A stretch of 64,000 nucleotides of DNA from CAZTTH01 sp964615975 (GTDB lineage Bacteria > Verrucomicrobiota > Lentisphaeria > JABSQK01 > JAJFLO01). Shown here in pieces: positions 15,924-24,554 of the stretch. Under the pieces are notes generated by a model. That model made no database searches, was not told the origin of the DNA, and saw only the letters and a program-made list of their open reading frames with translations. Each line of letters opens with the position of its first letter. Position 1 is the stretch's first letter. A program made the position numbers and the translations under genes. Location: the NCBI GenBank assembly GCA_964615975.1, contig CAZTTH010000013.1, positions 20,916 to 84,915 of the forward strand. The letters run 5' to 3'.

Positions 15924-17123
15924 ATGAACACAACGGTCTCAATTAAAAAAGGACGGGAAAAGCCGATCCTGCAACGGCATCCCTGGATATTCAGTGGTTC
16001 CCTGGAAGACAAGAACCTCGATATTGCGCCCGGAACGATTGTCGATGTCCGCGATCACCAAAGCACGTTTATGGCGCGTGGTTATTATAATCAAAAATCT
16101 CAAATCCGCGTTCGCCTGCTGACTTGGAATCAGGAGGAGACAATCAATCGTGACTTTTGGAGAAGACGCCTGCATGAGAGTATTCAAAGACGTCAGGAAT
16201 TGCGGCAACAAGGTGACAGCAACGCCCTGCGCCTGGTGCATGCTGAAGCGGATCTGATCCCCGGCCTGATTGTCGATCAATATGCTGATTGTCTGGTGAT
16301 CCAGGCCTTGACCGCCGGTATCGACACTCATTTAGGCGAAATAATTAGTGTTCTCAATGAATTGCTTCAACCCCATGCCATCTATGAACGCAGCGACGAT
16401 CAGGTCCGTGAACTGGAAGGGCTGACGCGGCGCAGTACCTTGATTTCCGGAACCCTTCAGGATGAGGGACTGGTGGAAATACATGAGCATGGAGTTCGCT
16501 TTCTGGTTGATATCCCCAGAGGTCAAAAAACCGGATTCTATATCGATCAACGCGATAATCGACGCCTCGCTGGCCGTTTTGCCGCGGGCAAACGGGTTTT
16601 GAATTGTTTCGCGTATACCGGCGGTTTCGGAGTGGTTGCCATGGTCAAAGGAGCTCGCGAAGTCATCAATATTGATGACAATCAGAATTCATTGGAACTG
16701 GCCCGGAAAAACATGGAATTAAACGCCGCTTCCACGGTCACAGACACCCACTACATCACCGCCAATGTTTTTCATCAACTGCGGGAATACCGCGACGCCA
16801 ATGAATCCTTCGATTTAATTGTACTCGATCCCCCCAAATTCGCGCGCAATGCCGCTCAATTGCAAAAAGCCTGCCGGGGATATAAAGATCTGAATCTGAT
16901 TGCCATGAAACTGCTAAAAAAAGATGGCTACCTGATGACCTTCTCCTGCTCCGGGTTGGTGTCCCACGATTTGTTTCAGAAAATTGTTTTTGGTGCTGCC
17001 ATTGATGCCGGTGCCGAGGTGCAAATCATAAAATCACTGGGACAATCCGAGGATCACCCGGTACACCTTTGTTTTCCTGAATCCGATTACCTGCATGGCT
17101 TTTTATGTCGGAAGATACATTAG
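15924..17123 (+). CDS. rlmI: RlmI-like 23S rRNA (cytosine-C5) methyltransferase
   Basis: SAM-dependent RNA methyltransferase of 399 residues. The N-terminal PUA domain (TTVSIKKGREKPILQRHPWI) binds RNA. The EEHE-like middle part leads to GQKTGFYIDQRDNR. The catalytic domain has SAM motif I NCFAYTGGFG and motif IV LDPPKFARN, and the Cys segment FSCSGLVS. This matches RlmI (m5C1962 of 23S rRNA). I start at ATG 15924, which has AAGGA 10 bases upstream, rather than at ATG 15894. SulP begins 33 bases downstream. Confidence 0.9.
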   Translation: MNTTVSIKKGREKPILQRHPWIFSGSLEDKNLDIAPGTIVDVRDHQSTFMARGYYNQKSQIRVRLLTWNQEETINRDFWRRRLHESIQRRQELRQQGDSNALRLVHAEADLIPGLIVDQYADCLVIQALTAGIDTHLGEIISVLNELLQPHAIYERSDDQVRELEGLTRRSTLISGTLQDEGLVEIHEHGVRFLVDIPRGQKTGFYIDQRDNRRLAGRFAAGKRVLNCFAYTGGFGVVAMVKGAREVINIDDNQNSLELARKNMELNAASTVTDTHYITANVFHQLREYRDANESFDLIVLDPPKFARNAAQLQKACRGYKDLNLIAMKLLKKDGYLMTFSCSGLVSHDLFQKIVFGAAIDAGAEVQIIKSLGQSEDHPVHLCFPESDYLHGFLCRKIH

Positions 17124-17156
17124 ACTTGCACTTGAATTTTAGGCTGTGATAAATCA

Positions 17157-18827
17157 ATGACGCGGGCATTCGAACCCAAACTGATTACAATTTTCCGTGA
17201 AGGGTATACGCTCAAGCAATTGTATCGCGACTTGATGGCCGGTGTGATCGTCGGTATTGTCGCGTTGCCCTTGGCGATAGCCTTCGGGATCGCTTCCGGT
17301 GTCAAGCCGGAGCAGGGGTTGTACACCGCGGTGGTCGCCGGTTTTTTAATCTCTGCCTTCAGTGGCAGCCGGGTGCAGATTGGTGGACCAACCGGCGCCT
17401 TTATCGTCATTGTCTACGACATCGTCAGCCAATATGGCCAACAAGGATTGATGATGGCGACGATGATGGCCGGTGTCATGTTGATCATTATGGGAGTGGC
17501 GCGGTTTGGTGTTGTTATTCAATACATACCCTATCCGATGACCGTCGGCTTTACCGCGGGAATCGCGGTAATCATTTTCACCTCTCAGGTGCGCGATTTC
17601 ACGGGCTTACAGATCACCGGCAAGGCGCCAACCGAGTTTCTCGAGAAATGGTGGTTTTATATTACCAATTATGATCTGATCAACGTGCCGGCATTGCTGA
17701 TTGGCATCCTATCTATGGCAATCATCATTTTCTGGCCTAAGGTCACGCATCTTATCCCGGGCTCGCTGATCGCGATTATAGCCTCAATTGTACTGGTGCG
17801 CAGCTTCCACCTGGATGTCGCTACGATTGGCAGCCGTTATGGCGAGGTCCCCAATTCCATTCCCCTGCCGCATTTGCCCGATGTCAATTGGTCTCTCAAC
17901 ACCTTCAGGGCGCTGATGTCACCGGCATTTACCATCGCCATACTGGCAGGGATCGAATCATTATTGTCGGCAGTGGTAGCCGATGGCATGATTGGCACCC
18001 GCCACCGTTCCAATATGGAACTGATTGCTCAGGGAATCGCCAATATATTTTCACCGATTTTCGGCGGCATCCCGGCTACCGGCGCCATCGCCCGCACTGC
18101 CACCAACATCAAGAATGGCGGGCGGACTCCGATAGCCGGAATTGTGCATGCCATTACCCTGTTATTGATCATGATATTCTTTGGCAGTTATGCCTCCATG
18201 ATTCCCATGGCGTCTTTGGCGGCGATTCTGGTTATCGTCGCTTTCAATATGGGCGAATGGCATCTTTTTGCCAAAATGCTGCGCAGCGGCAAACACGATG
18301 TCCTGGTTTTACTGACGACATTTCTATTGACTGTTTTCATTGATTTAACCGTTGCCATAGAGGTCGGTATCGTTCTGGCATCCTTTCTCTTCATGCATCG
18401 CATGGCGTCACTGACACAAACCCGGTTCGTGACCGCAATGCTCGATGAAAACAATGACGAGGACGATACCAATGCCATAACCAAAAAGCAGGTTCCCAAG
18501 GGGGTTGAAGTATTTGAAATCAACGGCCCCTTTTTCTTTGGGGTCGCCAGTAAATTCAAGGATGAACTCCAAATGCTGCGCATTACGCCCAAAATTTTGA
18601 TTCTGCGCATGCGTTATGTATTAACCATTGATGCGACCGCGATGAAGGCACTCGAGGATGTGGTTGACAAAACCAGAAAAGATGGAACTTTCATCATCTT
18701 GTCCGGTATTCATGCCCAACCTCTGGTAGCAATCACCAATTCGGGACTGATTGACCGCCTTGGCGAAGAGAATGTCTGTGCTAATATTGATGATGCTCTG
18801 GAGCGGGCGCGAACGTTGCTGCAATAA
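17157..18827 (+). CDS. SulP family anion transporter with STAS domain
   Basis: Anion permease of 556 residues. The SulP fold starts with LYRDLMAGVIVGIVALPLAI and the signature GLYTAVVAGFLISAFSGSR. Around a dozen membrane helices run to about residue 410. The C-terminal cytoplasmic STAS domain (from about residue 440, VEVFEINGPFFFG to ALERARTLL) resembles anti-sigma antagonists and modulates transport. The family moves sulfate, bicarbonate or related anions, and the substrate cannot be read from sequence. An acidic linker (DENNDEDD) joins the two domains. Confidence 0.92.
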   Translation: MTRAFEPKLITIFREGYTLKQLYRDLMAGVIVGIVALPLAIAFGIASGVKPEQGLYTAVVAGFLISAFSGSRVQIGGPTGAFIVIVYDIVSQYGQQGLMMATMMAGVMLIIMGVARFGVVIQYIPYPMTVGFTAGIAVIIFTSQVRDFTGLQITGKAPTEFLEKWWFYITNYDLINVPALLIGILSMAIIIFWPKVTHLIPGSLIAIIASIVLVRSFHLDVATIGSRYGEVPNSIPLPHLPDVNWSLNTFRALMSPAFTIAILAGIESLLSAVVADGMIGTRHRSNMELIAQGIANIFSPIFGGIPATGAIARTATNIKNGGRTPIAGIVHAITLLLIMIFFGSYASMIPMASLAAILVIVAFNMGEWHLFAKMLRSGKHDVLVLLTTFLLTVFIDLTVAIEVGIVLASFLFMHRMASLTQTRFVTAMLDENNDEDDTNAITKKQVPKGVEVFEINGPFFFGVASKFKDELQMLRITPKILILRMRYVLTIDATAMKALEDVVDKTRKDGTFIILSGIHAQPLVAITNSGLIDRLGEENVCANIDDALERARTLLQ

Positions 18828-19044
18828 TCCATGATCTGCTTGATTATACGCGGATTTTGCCCCTTAACAAGCGCGTGTCTGTCGTCCTGCCATACAAGAA
18901 GACATGACAATTCTAAACTGTGCGGCTAACATTGAATTTGTTTGAGAATGCGCTGGTTAGATGCAACTTATTGTAACCCTTATGAATGCTGAGAATAGAG
19001 TCACATCACATTTGCCTTGCTAACTATTCCTGAATAATAAGTTT

Positions 19045-20349
19045 ATGATTACCAAAAGCCACACGGATAATACACCTAAAAAAGTGCTGATCCTCGGCGG
19101 CGGATTTGTCGGCATCAATGCCGCCAAGGCTTTGGGCAACCGCCCTGCAGTCGATGTCACCCTGATTGATCGGAAAAATCACCACCTCTTTCAGCCCCTG
19201 CTTTACCAGGTAGCCATGGCGGGTTTGAGTCCGGCAGAGATCGCGGCGCCCATCCGCTCCACCTTGTCAATGTATCGCAATATCAGGGTGTTGATGGGCG
19301 AAGTAATCGATGTGAATCTGAGCCAACAGAAAGTAATTACAGATTTCGCGCATCTGGACTTTGACTTCCTGATCATGGCATTGGGCGCAGAGCATACCTA
19401 TTTCGGGCATAATCAATGGGAAGAATACGCACCCGGCTTGAAAACTGTGACTCAAGCCACCGAAATCCGGCGCCGGGTTCTGACCGCCTTTGAATTAGCG
19501 GAGCGTGAGCCCGATCCTCAAATCCGCAAGAAACTGATGACCTTTGTAATTGTCGGTGGTGGCCCGACCGGGGTTGAGCTCGCCGGCGCCATTGGTGAGA
19601 TGAGCCGGCATACCTTGGCGCGCGATTTCAGGGCGATCGATCCAACCCTGACCCGAGTGATCATCATTGAAGCCAGCCCCCATATTCTTTCCATGTTTTC
19701 TCCGGAGTTGGCCAGTCGGGCCATGCGTGATTTGGAAACCCTTGGAGTTCAGGTCTGGACCTCGAGCAAGGTAACGGATATCGATGTTAACGGCGTTGAA
19801 ATCGGCAGTGAACGGATCGCTGCCGCCACGGTGTTATGGGCAGCGGGGGTGCAAGCCCCGGAAATCGGCAAGCGCATGGGAGTACCGATCGATGCCCAGG
19901 GAAGAATCATCGTCGAACCTGATTTGAGGTTAAAGGATTTTTCGCAGGTTTTCATCGCTGGGGACCAGGCTCATTTCACCCATCAAACCGGTAAACCATT
20001 ACCTGGATTGGCATCGGTGGCACTGCAACAGGGACACTATATTGGAAAAACCATCTTAAAAATGCTGGCGAACAAACCCCATGATAATTTCCATTATCGC
20101 GACAAGGGTAAATTGGCGACCATCGGCAAAAGTCGGGCGATTGCCGAAACCGGGACGTTTAAGTTCACCGGCTTGATCGCCTGGCTGATGTGGTTATTGG
20201 TACATATCTACTATTTGAATGGATTTAAAAACAGGCTCATGGTCTTTATCCAATGGGTCTGGTCGTATGTAACCTATGACAAGGGCGCCCGCCTGATTGT
20301 CCGGCGCGAATGGCGCTCATACCCCCCTGCTCTGCCCCATGAAGAATGA
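19045..20349 (+). CDS. ndh: Type II NADH dehydrogenase (NDH-2)
   Basis: Membrane-associated flavoprotein of 434 residues that passes electrons from NADH to quinone without pumping protons. The FAD-binding motif is LILGGGFVGINAAKAL and the NAD-binding motif is VIVGGGPTGVELAGAI. The quinone-site region KNHHLFQPLLYQVA and the second FAD contact VFIAGDQAHF are present. The C-terminal hydrophobic stretch (GLIAWLMWLLVHIYYLNGF) anchors it to the membrane. It fits the menaquinone pathway indicated by menG and menF at 38.7-40.9 kb. Confidence 0.94.
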   Translation: MITKSHTDNTPKKVLILGGGFVGINAAKALGNRPAVDVTLIDRKNHHLFQPLLYQVAMAGLSPAEIAAPIRSTLSMYRNIRVLMGEVIDVNLSQQKVITDFAHLDFDFLIMALGAEHTYFGHNQWEEYAPGLKTVTQATEIRRRVLTAFELAEREPDPQIRKKLMTFVIVGGGPTGVELAGAIGEMSRHTLARDFRAIDPTLTRVIIIEASPHILSMFSPELASRAMRDLETLGVQVWTSSKVTDIDVNGVEIGSERIAAATVLWAAGVQAPEIGKRMGVPIDAQGRIIVEPDLRLKDFSQVFIAGDQAHFTHQTGKPLPGLASVALQQGHYIGKTILKMLANKPHDNFHYRDKGKLATIGKSRAIAETGTFKFTGLIAWLMWLLVHIYYLNGFKNRLMVFIQWVWSYVTYDKGARLIVRREWRSYPPALPHEE

Positions 20350-20395
20350 AACCATTTTCGAAATCCTGATGATTTCAAGTATACAGCGGGATGGT

Positions 20396-20905
20396 TCAAT
20401 CGACCTGTAATGATGGCAGCGAAAATGCCTGAGCATGCCAGCTTTGGCTGAAGGGGATTTCCCAATGGTTATTCCAGAGTTCGCCAACGGTTTGAATGAG
20501 ATTATTGAAAACATGGGTGTCGGGAGTGATTTCCTCCTGGTCCAGGAGCTTTTGGAAGTTCTCACGGTCAACTACACGGACTTGATCGCCGGCGCGGTAA
20601 TAGACCAAATCGTGATTCAAACCATTGAGGTGATGGTGTTCCTTTAAGTTCTTGAAGATGCGGACACTGCCATCAATCGAGCATCCTGAAATACCGGTTG
20701 GGCAATTGCCGCACAACAACACAAACATCCGATGGCAAATGAGATAGTCGCCGGTGACTGTGGCGCCATGGCTCGTCCAATTGCGGGTGAAGTCATCCAT
20801 GGTTTTTGCTATTAACGCTATCTCGGAGGTGCTCAACTCATGCTCAAAGCCATAAACCCACAGTCTCGTGTCAGCATGGAAAGATGAAAATGGTTTATCT
20901 GTCAT
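20396..20905 (-). CDS. Conserved protein of unknown function (ASGCSID-like family)
   Basis: Soluble protein of 169 residues. Its layout (VWIYxx-like start RLWVYGFEHELSTSE, then GCSIDGSVRIFKNL, then FNNLIQTVGELWNNHWEIP) resembles a family common in Bacteroidetes that is often mislabelled an ABC-transporter ATPase. No Walker motif is present, so that label is not supported. Several Cys lie in the middle (LLCGNCPTGISGC), unlike the relatives I remember. It is transcribed alone, convergent to ndh. Function unknown. Confidence 0.7.
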   Translation of the reverse strand: MTDKPFSSFHADTRLWVYGFEHELSTSEIALIAKTMDDFTRNWTSHGATVTGDYLICHRMFVLLCGNCPTGISGCSIDGSVRIFKNLKEHHHLNGLNHDLVYYRAGDQVRVVDRENFQKLLDQEEITPDTHVFNNLIQTVGELWNNHWEIPFSQSWHAQAFSLPSLQVD

Positions 20906-21052
20906 CGATGATTTTCCTTGATTTATAATATGAATAGAAATTAAATAGCGGGGAGTTTTCGCTCGAATCTATGAAATAATTGGAGACTTGGATTTATGGC
21001 CATTCAACGATTATTGAATATAGCTCAATTCAATTAATATTCTCTATTTTGT

Positions 21053-21727
21053 ATGAATGTAATTCCCCTGCATGATTGGAATATAACCCCGGCAGCCGCA
21101 CGCCGGTTACAAACAGAACTCGCAACCAGAGTTTCTCAATTATGGCAAGAACGGAAAATCACGACGGTTGCCGGTATCGATACTGCCTTCGCTGGTGATG
21201 TTGGTTGTGCTGCCATTACGATTCTCTCGTATCCGGATTTGGCGATAATCGAACAGGCGACGGCAAAAGCTCCTGTTCCCATGCCCTATATTCCGGGACT
21301 GCTATCCTTTCGCGAAGTTCCGATTATTGTCAAGGCATTGGCGAAATTACAGCATGAACCGGACGTGATACTTGTCGATGGCCAGGGACGCCTGCATCCA
21401 CGGCGATTTGGCATTGCCTGTCATGTGGGGGTTATTCTCGATCTACCCACCATTGGCTGCGCCAAAAGTTTGCTCTGTGGCGCTTATAAACCTCCCGATC
21501 TTGAGAAGGGCTCCTGCTCGCCAGTCCATCATCGTGGCGAGTGCATCGGAGCAGCCGTGCGAAGTCGTGTCAAGGTGAAGGAAATTCTCGTTTCCGTCGG
21601 GCATCGAATGAGCCTGGATGCTGCCGTGAGGTTGACCTTGTCGGTAACGACTCGTTATCGACTTCCCGAACCGATTCGCCATGCCGACCGGCTTTCAAGA
21701 CTGGCAAAGCAACAACCGGATGAATAA
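21053..21727 (+). CDS. nfi: Endonuclease V
   Basis: DNA-repair nuclease that cuts near deaminated bases such as hypoxanthine. At 224 residues it is of usual length. The metal-binding and specificity motifs are all visible: AGIDTAF with the first catalytic Asp, the strand-separating wedge YIPG, the Glu in FREVP, and VDGQGRLHPRRFG with the next Asp. AKSLLCG and the segment GHRMSLDAAVRL complete the fold. Monocistronic, followed by a 379-base gap. Confidence 0.94.
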   Translation: MNVIPLHDWNITPAAARRLQTELATRVSQLWQERKITTVAGIDTAFAGDVGCAAITILSYPDLAIIEQATAKAPVPMPYIPGLLSFREVPIIVKALAKLQHEPDVILVDGQGRLHPRRFGIACHVGVILDLPTIGCAKSLLCGAYKPPDLEKGSCSPVHHRGECIGAAVRSRVKVKEILVSVGHRMSLDAAVRLTLSVTTRYRLPEPIRHADRLSRLAKQQPDE

Positions 21728-22106
21728 ATCGGTTAGTATGGATGAGGAAAAATTATGTGGTCAGGTTGCTTATTTTGGGAGTTTGACAGAGGGAATACTG
21801 ATGAGCCAAAACCAAATCGACAGGAATACCGACAACACATAATACTGGCAGCATACATCCATGAAAATGATTAAGGAGTTCAGCGGCGCCAGATAAAAAT
21901 TTCATCTTTTCTCATCCTGCCCACGTTGAAAATCTCGACTCAAAGTCATCTCCAGTCATTGTAAAATTTCCGGTAATCCACTATTCTTATCACTTCTTAA
22001 CGGTGGTGTGCACTTCAAAATTAACCTGAATGTTGCCGAGATTTTGAGTACTCAAACAGCGTTATTGGAACGCGAGCAGATAATTTTTTAAGGATGAAGA
22101 GCGAAT
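21728..22106 (+). other. Intergenic region upstream of the USP-TPR gene
   Basis: Almost 380 bases with no credible gene. Apart from the promoter-like pair listed separately at 21959-21987, I see no hairpin or repeat. A purine-rich ribosome-binding site precedes 22107. Confidence 0.45.
21959..21987 (+). promoter_or_regulatory. Candidate sigma-70-type promoter of the USP-TPR gene
   Basis: TTGTAA (21959-21964) and TATTCT (21982-21987) are separated by exactly 17 bases. Each matches 4 of 6 consensus positions. The start codon lies about 120 bases downstream, leaving a moderate leader. Confidence 0.3.
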
Positions 22107-23351
22107 ATGAAATCGATCAAGCGAATTTTACTGGCATATGATTATGATATCACAACGGAACCGGCATTACGTAAAGCGGAATATCTGGCCAAGCAGTTTA
22201 ACAGCGAATTGATTTTGGTACATGCCGTCGAACATATCCCGTATCATTACGGGTTGAATTATTGGCATGTCATCTATGATGAAATCAAACCACGCATGGA
22301 AGCAGTGTGCGCGTCCCTTGCCGAACGCGGGGTAAACGTCCAGAAACCGGTGATCCTGGAGGGCCGCCCCTATGATGTCATTGCCTCCACGGCCACGGTC
22401 ATGGATGTCAACCTTATCGTCATCGGCGCCGGGAAAATCAGCCGCCTGGACACCTTTGTGGGGACTACCGCGGGTAAAATCGTGCGCAACGCGCTCCATC
22501 CAGTCTGCCTGGTGCATCCGGCCGAGAAGAAACCGGAAATTGAACGAATATTATGTTCGGTCGACTTCTCGTTGGCATCCAACCAGGTGATGGCTGCCGC
22601 CATTCACATGGCACGAACTCTGCACGCTCAATTGGACATTCTCCATGTGGCGCCCAAATCAAAACCGTACCCGGGATTGGATAATCTGCCAGTAAAAGTT
22701 ATCGATTTGGAAATCGGCATTGAATCGCAAGAACAAACTGACACCAACGACCCTGATTTGGAAAATCAAATGCAATTAAAGGTCGATAAACTGTTTGCAG
22801 ATTATCTGCGCAAGTTCGACTTGACCGAGGTGAAATACACCAAAATGCTGCGCCAGGGAGAACCCAACAAGGAAATCATTCTGACATCCAAAAAGAAGCG
22901 TTATGACCTCCTGCTTGTCGGTACGGTTGGTCAAAACGCGATTTCCCGTATTTTGGTGGGCAATACAACTGAAAAGATCCTGCGTAAACTTCCCTGTTCA
23001 TTGATGACCGTCAGGTATCAAAACCTGTTTCGGGTCTTGAATGAAATCGATAATATCGGCGCGGGCACGGAATCTCAACTATCGGAGGAATCGCACCTGC
23101 AGGAATTGTCCGCTTTTATTGAAAGGCATTATCAGAAAGGAAAAGAGTATGTTGCCTCCGGCCGCTATCAGGAAGCGATCAAGGAATTTCATCGCTGCAT
23201 CAATAAGGATCCTCATTTTTACGCGGCATTCGATGAGATTGCTCATTGCTATCAACAAGCAGGTGATGGCGATAAAGCGCGTCATTACACAGAGCAGGCC
23301 AAAAACCATCGTCGCTTTCTCTTAAACCTGCAGGCACGGACCAAGGAATAG
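22107..23351 (+). CDS. Tandem universal-stress (USP-USP) protein with TPR tail
   Basis: Cytoplasmic protein of 414 residues with three parts. USP domain 1 spans residues 1-145, with the ATP-loop glycines in GAGKISRLDTFVGTTAGKIV. USP domain 2 spans about 148-310, with GTVGQNAISRILVGNTTEKI. The C-terminal 90 residues form two TPR-like helix pairs (YQKGKEYVASGRYQEAIKEF and FDEIAHCYQQAGDGDKARHY). Tandem USPs bind ATP and act in stress adaptation; the TPR tail suggests a protein partner. The next gene starts 13 bases later with its own GGAAGG site, so the USP protein and the zinc-ribbon channel protein are probably co-expressed. Confidence 0.85.
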   Translation: MKSIKRILLAYDYDITTEPALRKAEYLAKQFNSELILVHAVEHIPYHYGLNYWHVIYDEIKPRMEAVCASLAERGVNVQKPVILEGRPYDVIASTATVMDVNLIVIGAGKISRLDTFVGTTAGKIVRNALHPVCLVHPAEKKPEIERILCSVDFSLASNQVMAAAIHMARTLHAQLDILHVAPKSKPYPGLDNLPVKVIDLEIGIESQEQTDTNDPDLENQMQLKVDKLFADYLRKFDLTEVKYTKMLRQGEPNKEIILTSKKKRYDLLLVGTVGQNAISRILVGNTTEKILRKLPCSLMTVRYQNLFRVLNEIDNIGAGTESQLSEESHLQELSAFIERHYQKGKEYVASGRYQEAIKEFHRCINKDPHFYAAFDEIAHCYQQAGDGDKARHYTEQAKNHRRFLLNLQARTKE

Positions 23352-23364
23352 GAAGGTAGTAAAC

Positions 23365-24447
23365 ATGAACAGGTGTCCAGAATGCCGAACGGCATATCCC
23401 GATGATTTTGTGCGTTGTCCTTATTGTCATGCCTACACTCTGGATGCCACCCCCTGGAAAACTGAACGGCATTTATTTGCGCTGATCGCCGCGGTGTTGC
23501 TCTGGTTATGCCTGTATCTGCTGACCTTGAAGGTGGAAATACCATTCGAAAATGTTATCAAGGATGGCATTTCACAAACCATCGTGTTCGTTGGTTTCTA
23601 CAGCTTTTTCCTGATCCTCCTGAAGATGGGGGTTGTCGGGCGTCAGATTATAGCATATCGCCTGATCCGCAGCCTGTGTAGCGATGATCCTCCGCTCAAG
23701 CCCGAACTGCTCGAACGGGTTCGGGAAAAACTCAAACAAAATGGGATCATCGCCTACAATACCACGATTGGCTATCAGAGACTTGCCTGGTTGGTCGCGG
23801 TATTAGAAGCCGAAGAGCAAGTCCAATCACGACTTCTCGAAGCCTTCAAGCAGCATGGAGAAAACGATTGGGACGCTTTGGATAACGCCTTTGCCACGAT
23901 TCAATTCATCATCTGGTTGTTACCTACTGTCGGCTTTCTCGGAACAGTATATGGCATGACCACTGCCCTGCAATCTTTTTCCACTGTGGTCGCGAAAGGC
24001 AGCGATCTGGGCTTTTCCGCCGGGTTGACAGAAACCGCACAAGGATTGGGGGTGGCATTTCATACCACCCTGGTGGGATTGGTGGCGGTAATCCCAATTT
24101 TAGCCCTCACCACCCTGGTGCGCCAACGGGCCCAAAGTCTGCTCGAACAACAAAACAAATTCTTCCTGCGCCTGATCGCCCGCGAATTCAGTGCCATCAC
24201 CCCGGTGGCAGAGAATACCGATAATGATACCGGGACGCCGCTGCAGAACCCGATTAATTCTCCTTCCAATTCGACGCCCCATCCCGAACTCGGTTCTGAA
24301 TCTGAAAACAATTACGAGAACGATAATGATGCAGCGGCTGATGCCGATCGCGATGAGTTAACCGATGCAGTTACTCATGACCAGCATGAATCCAATCCAG
24401 ATGGACCGGATAGGCTTGCCCGTGATCCCCATAATCGGGAGGTATGA
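23365..24447 (+). CDS. MotA/TolQ/ExbB-family protein with N-terminal zinc ribbon
   Basis: Membrane protein of 360 residues. The first 25 residues hold two CxxC pairs (CPEC and CPYC, Cys 4, 7, 18, 21), a zinc ribbon. Two membrane helices follow. The MotA/ExbB domain spans about residues 190-280, with FIIWLLPTVGFLGTVYGM and the segment GVAFHTTLVGLVAVIPILAL. The last 70 residues are acidic and Asp/Asn-rich. ExbB-type proteins form the stator of proton-driven machines, but no ExbD/TolR partner is adjacent. The zinc ribbon in front is unusual and may sense metal or bind a partner. A ribosome-binding site GGAAGG precedes the ATG. The stop overlaps an ATG opening a 30-codon frame (24444-24536) that I do not call. 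Confidence 0.85.
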   Translation: MNRCPECRTAYPDDFVRCPYCHAYTLDATPWKTERHLFALIAAVLLWLCLYLLTLKVEIPFENVIKDGISQTIVFVGFYSFFLILLKMGVVGRQIIAYRLIRSLCSDDPPLKPELLERVREKLKQNGIIAYNTTIGYQRLAWLVAVLEAEEQVQSRLLEAFKQHGENDWDALDNAFATIQFIIWLLPTVGFLGTVYGMTTALQSFSTVVAKGSDLGFSAGLTETAQGLGVAFHTTLVGLVAVIPILALTTLVRQRAQSLLEQQNKFFLRLIAREFSAITPVAENTDNDTGTPLQNPINSPSNSTPHPELGSESENNYENDNDAAADADRDELTDAVTHDQHESNPDGPDRLARDPHNREV

Positions 24448-24554
24448 ACAGAGTAACAATTATCATCCATGGTATTCCGGAAGTCACGAACGACTACTCC
24501 TTCATGATTTGCATGGGGATCGAAAAGGCGCTTTAAGGTCAATATAAACTCTGC

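Noticed and set aside
20396..20905. ABC-transporter ATPase label for the 169-residue protein
   Set aside because: No Walker A, Walker B or signature motif.
24444..24536. 30-codon frame overlapping the end of the MotA/ExbB-like gene
   Set aside because: The GGGAGG site lies only one base from its ATG, too close to serve; no motif.
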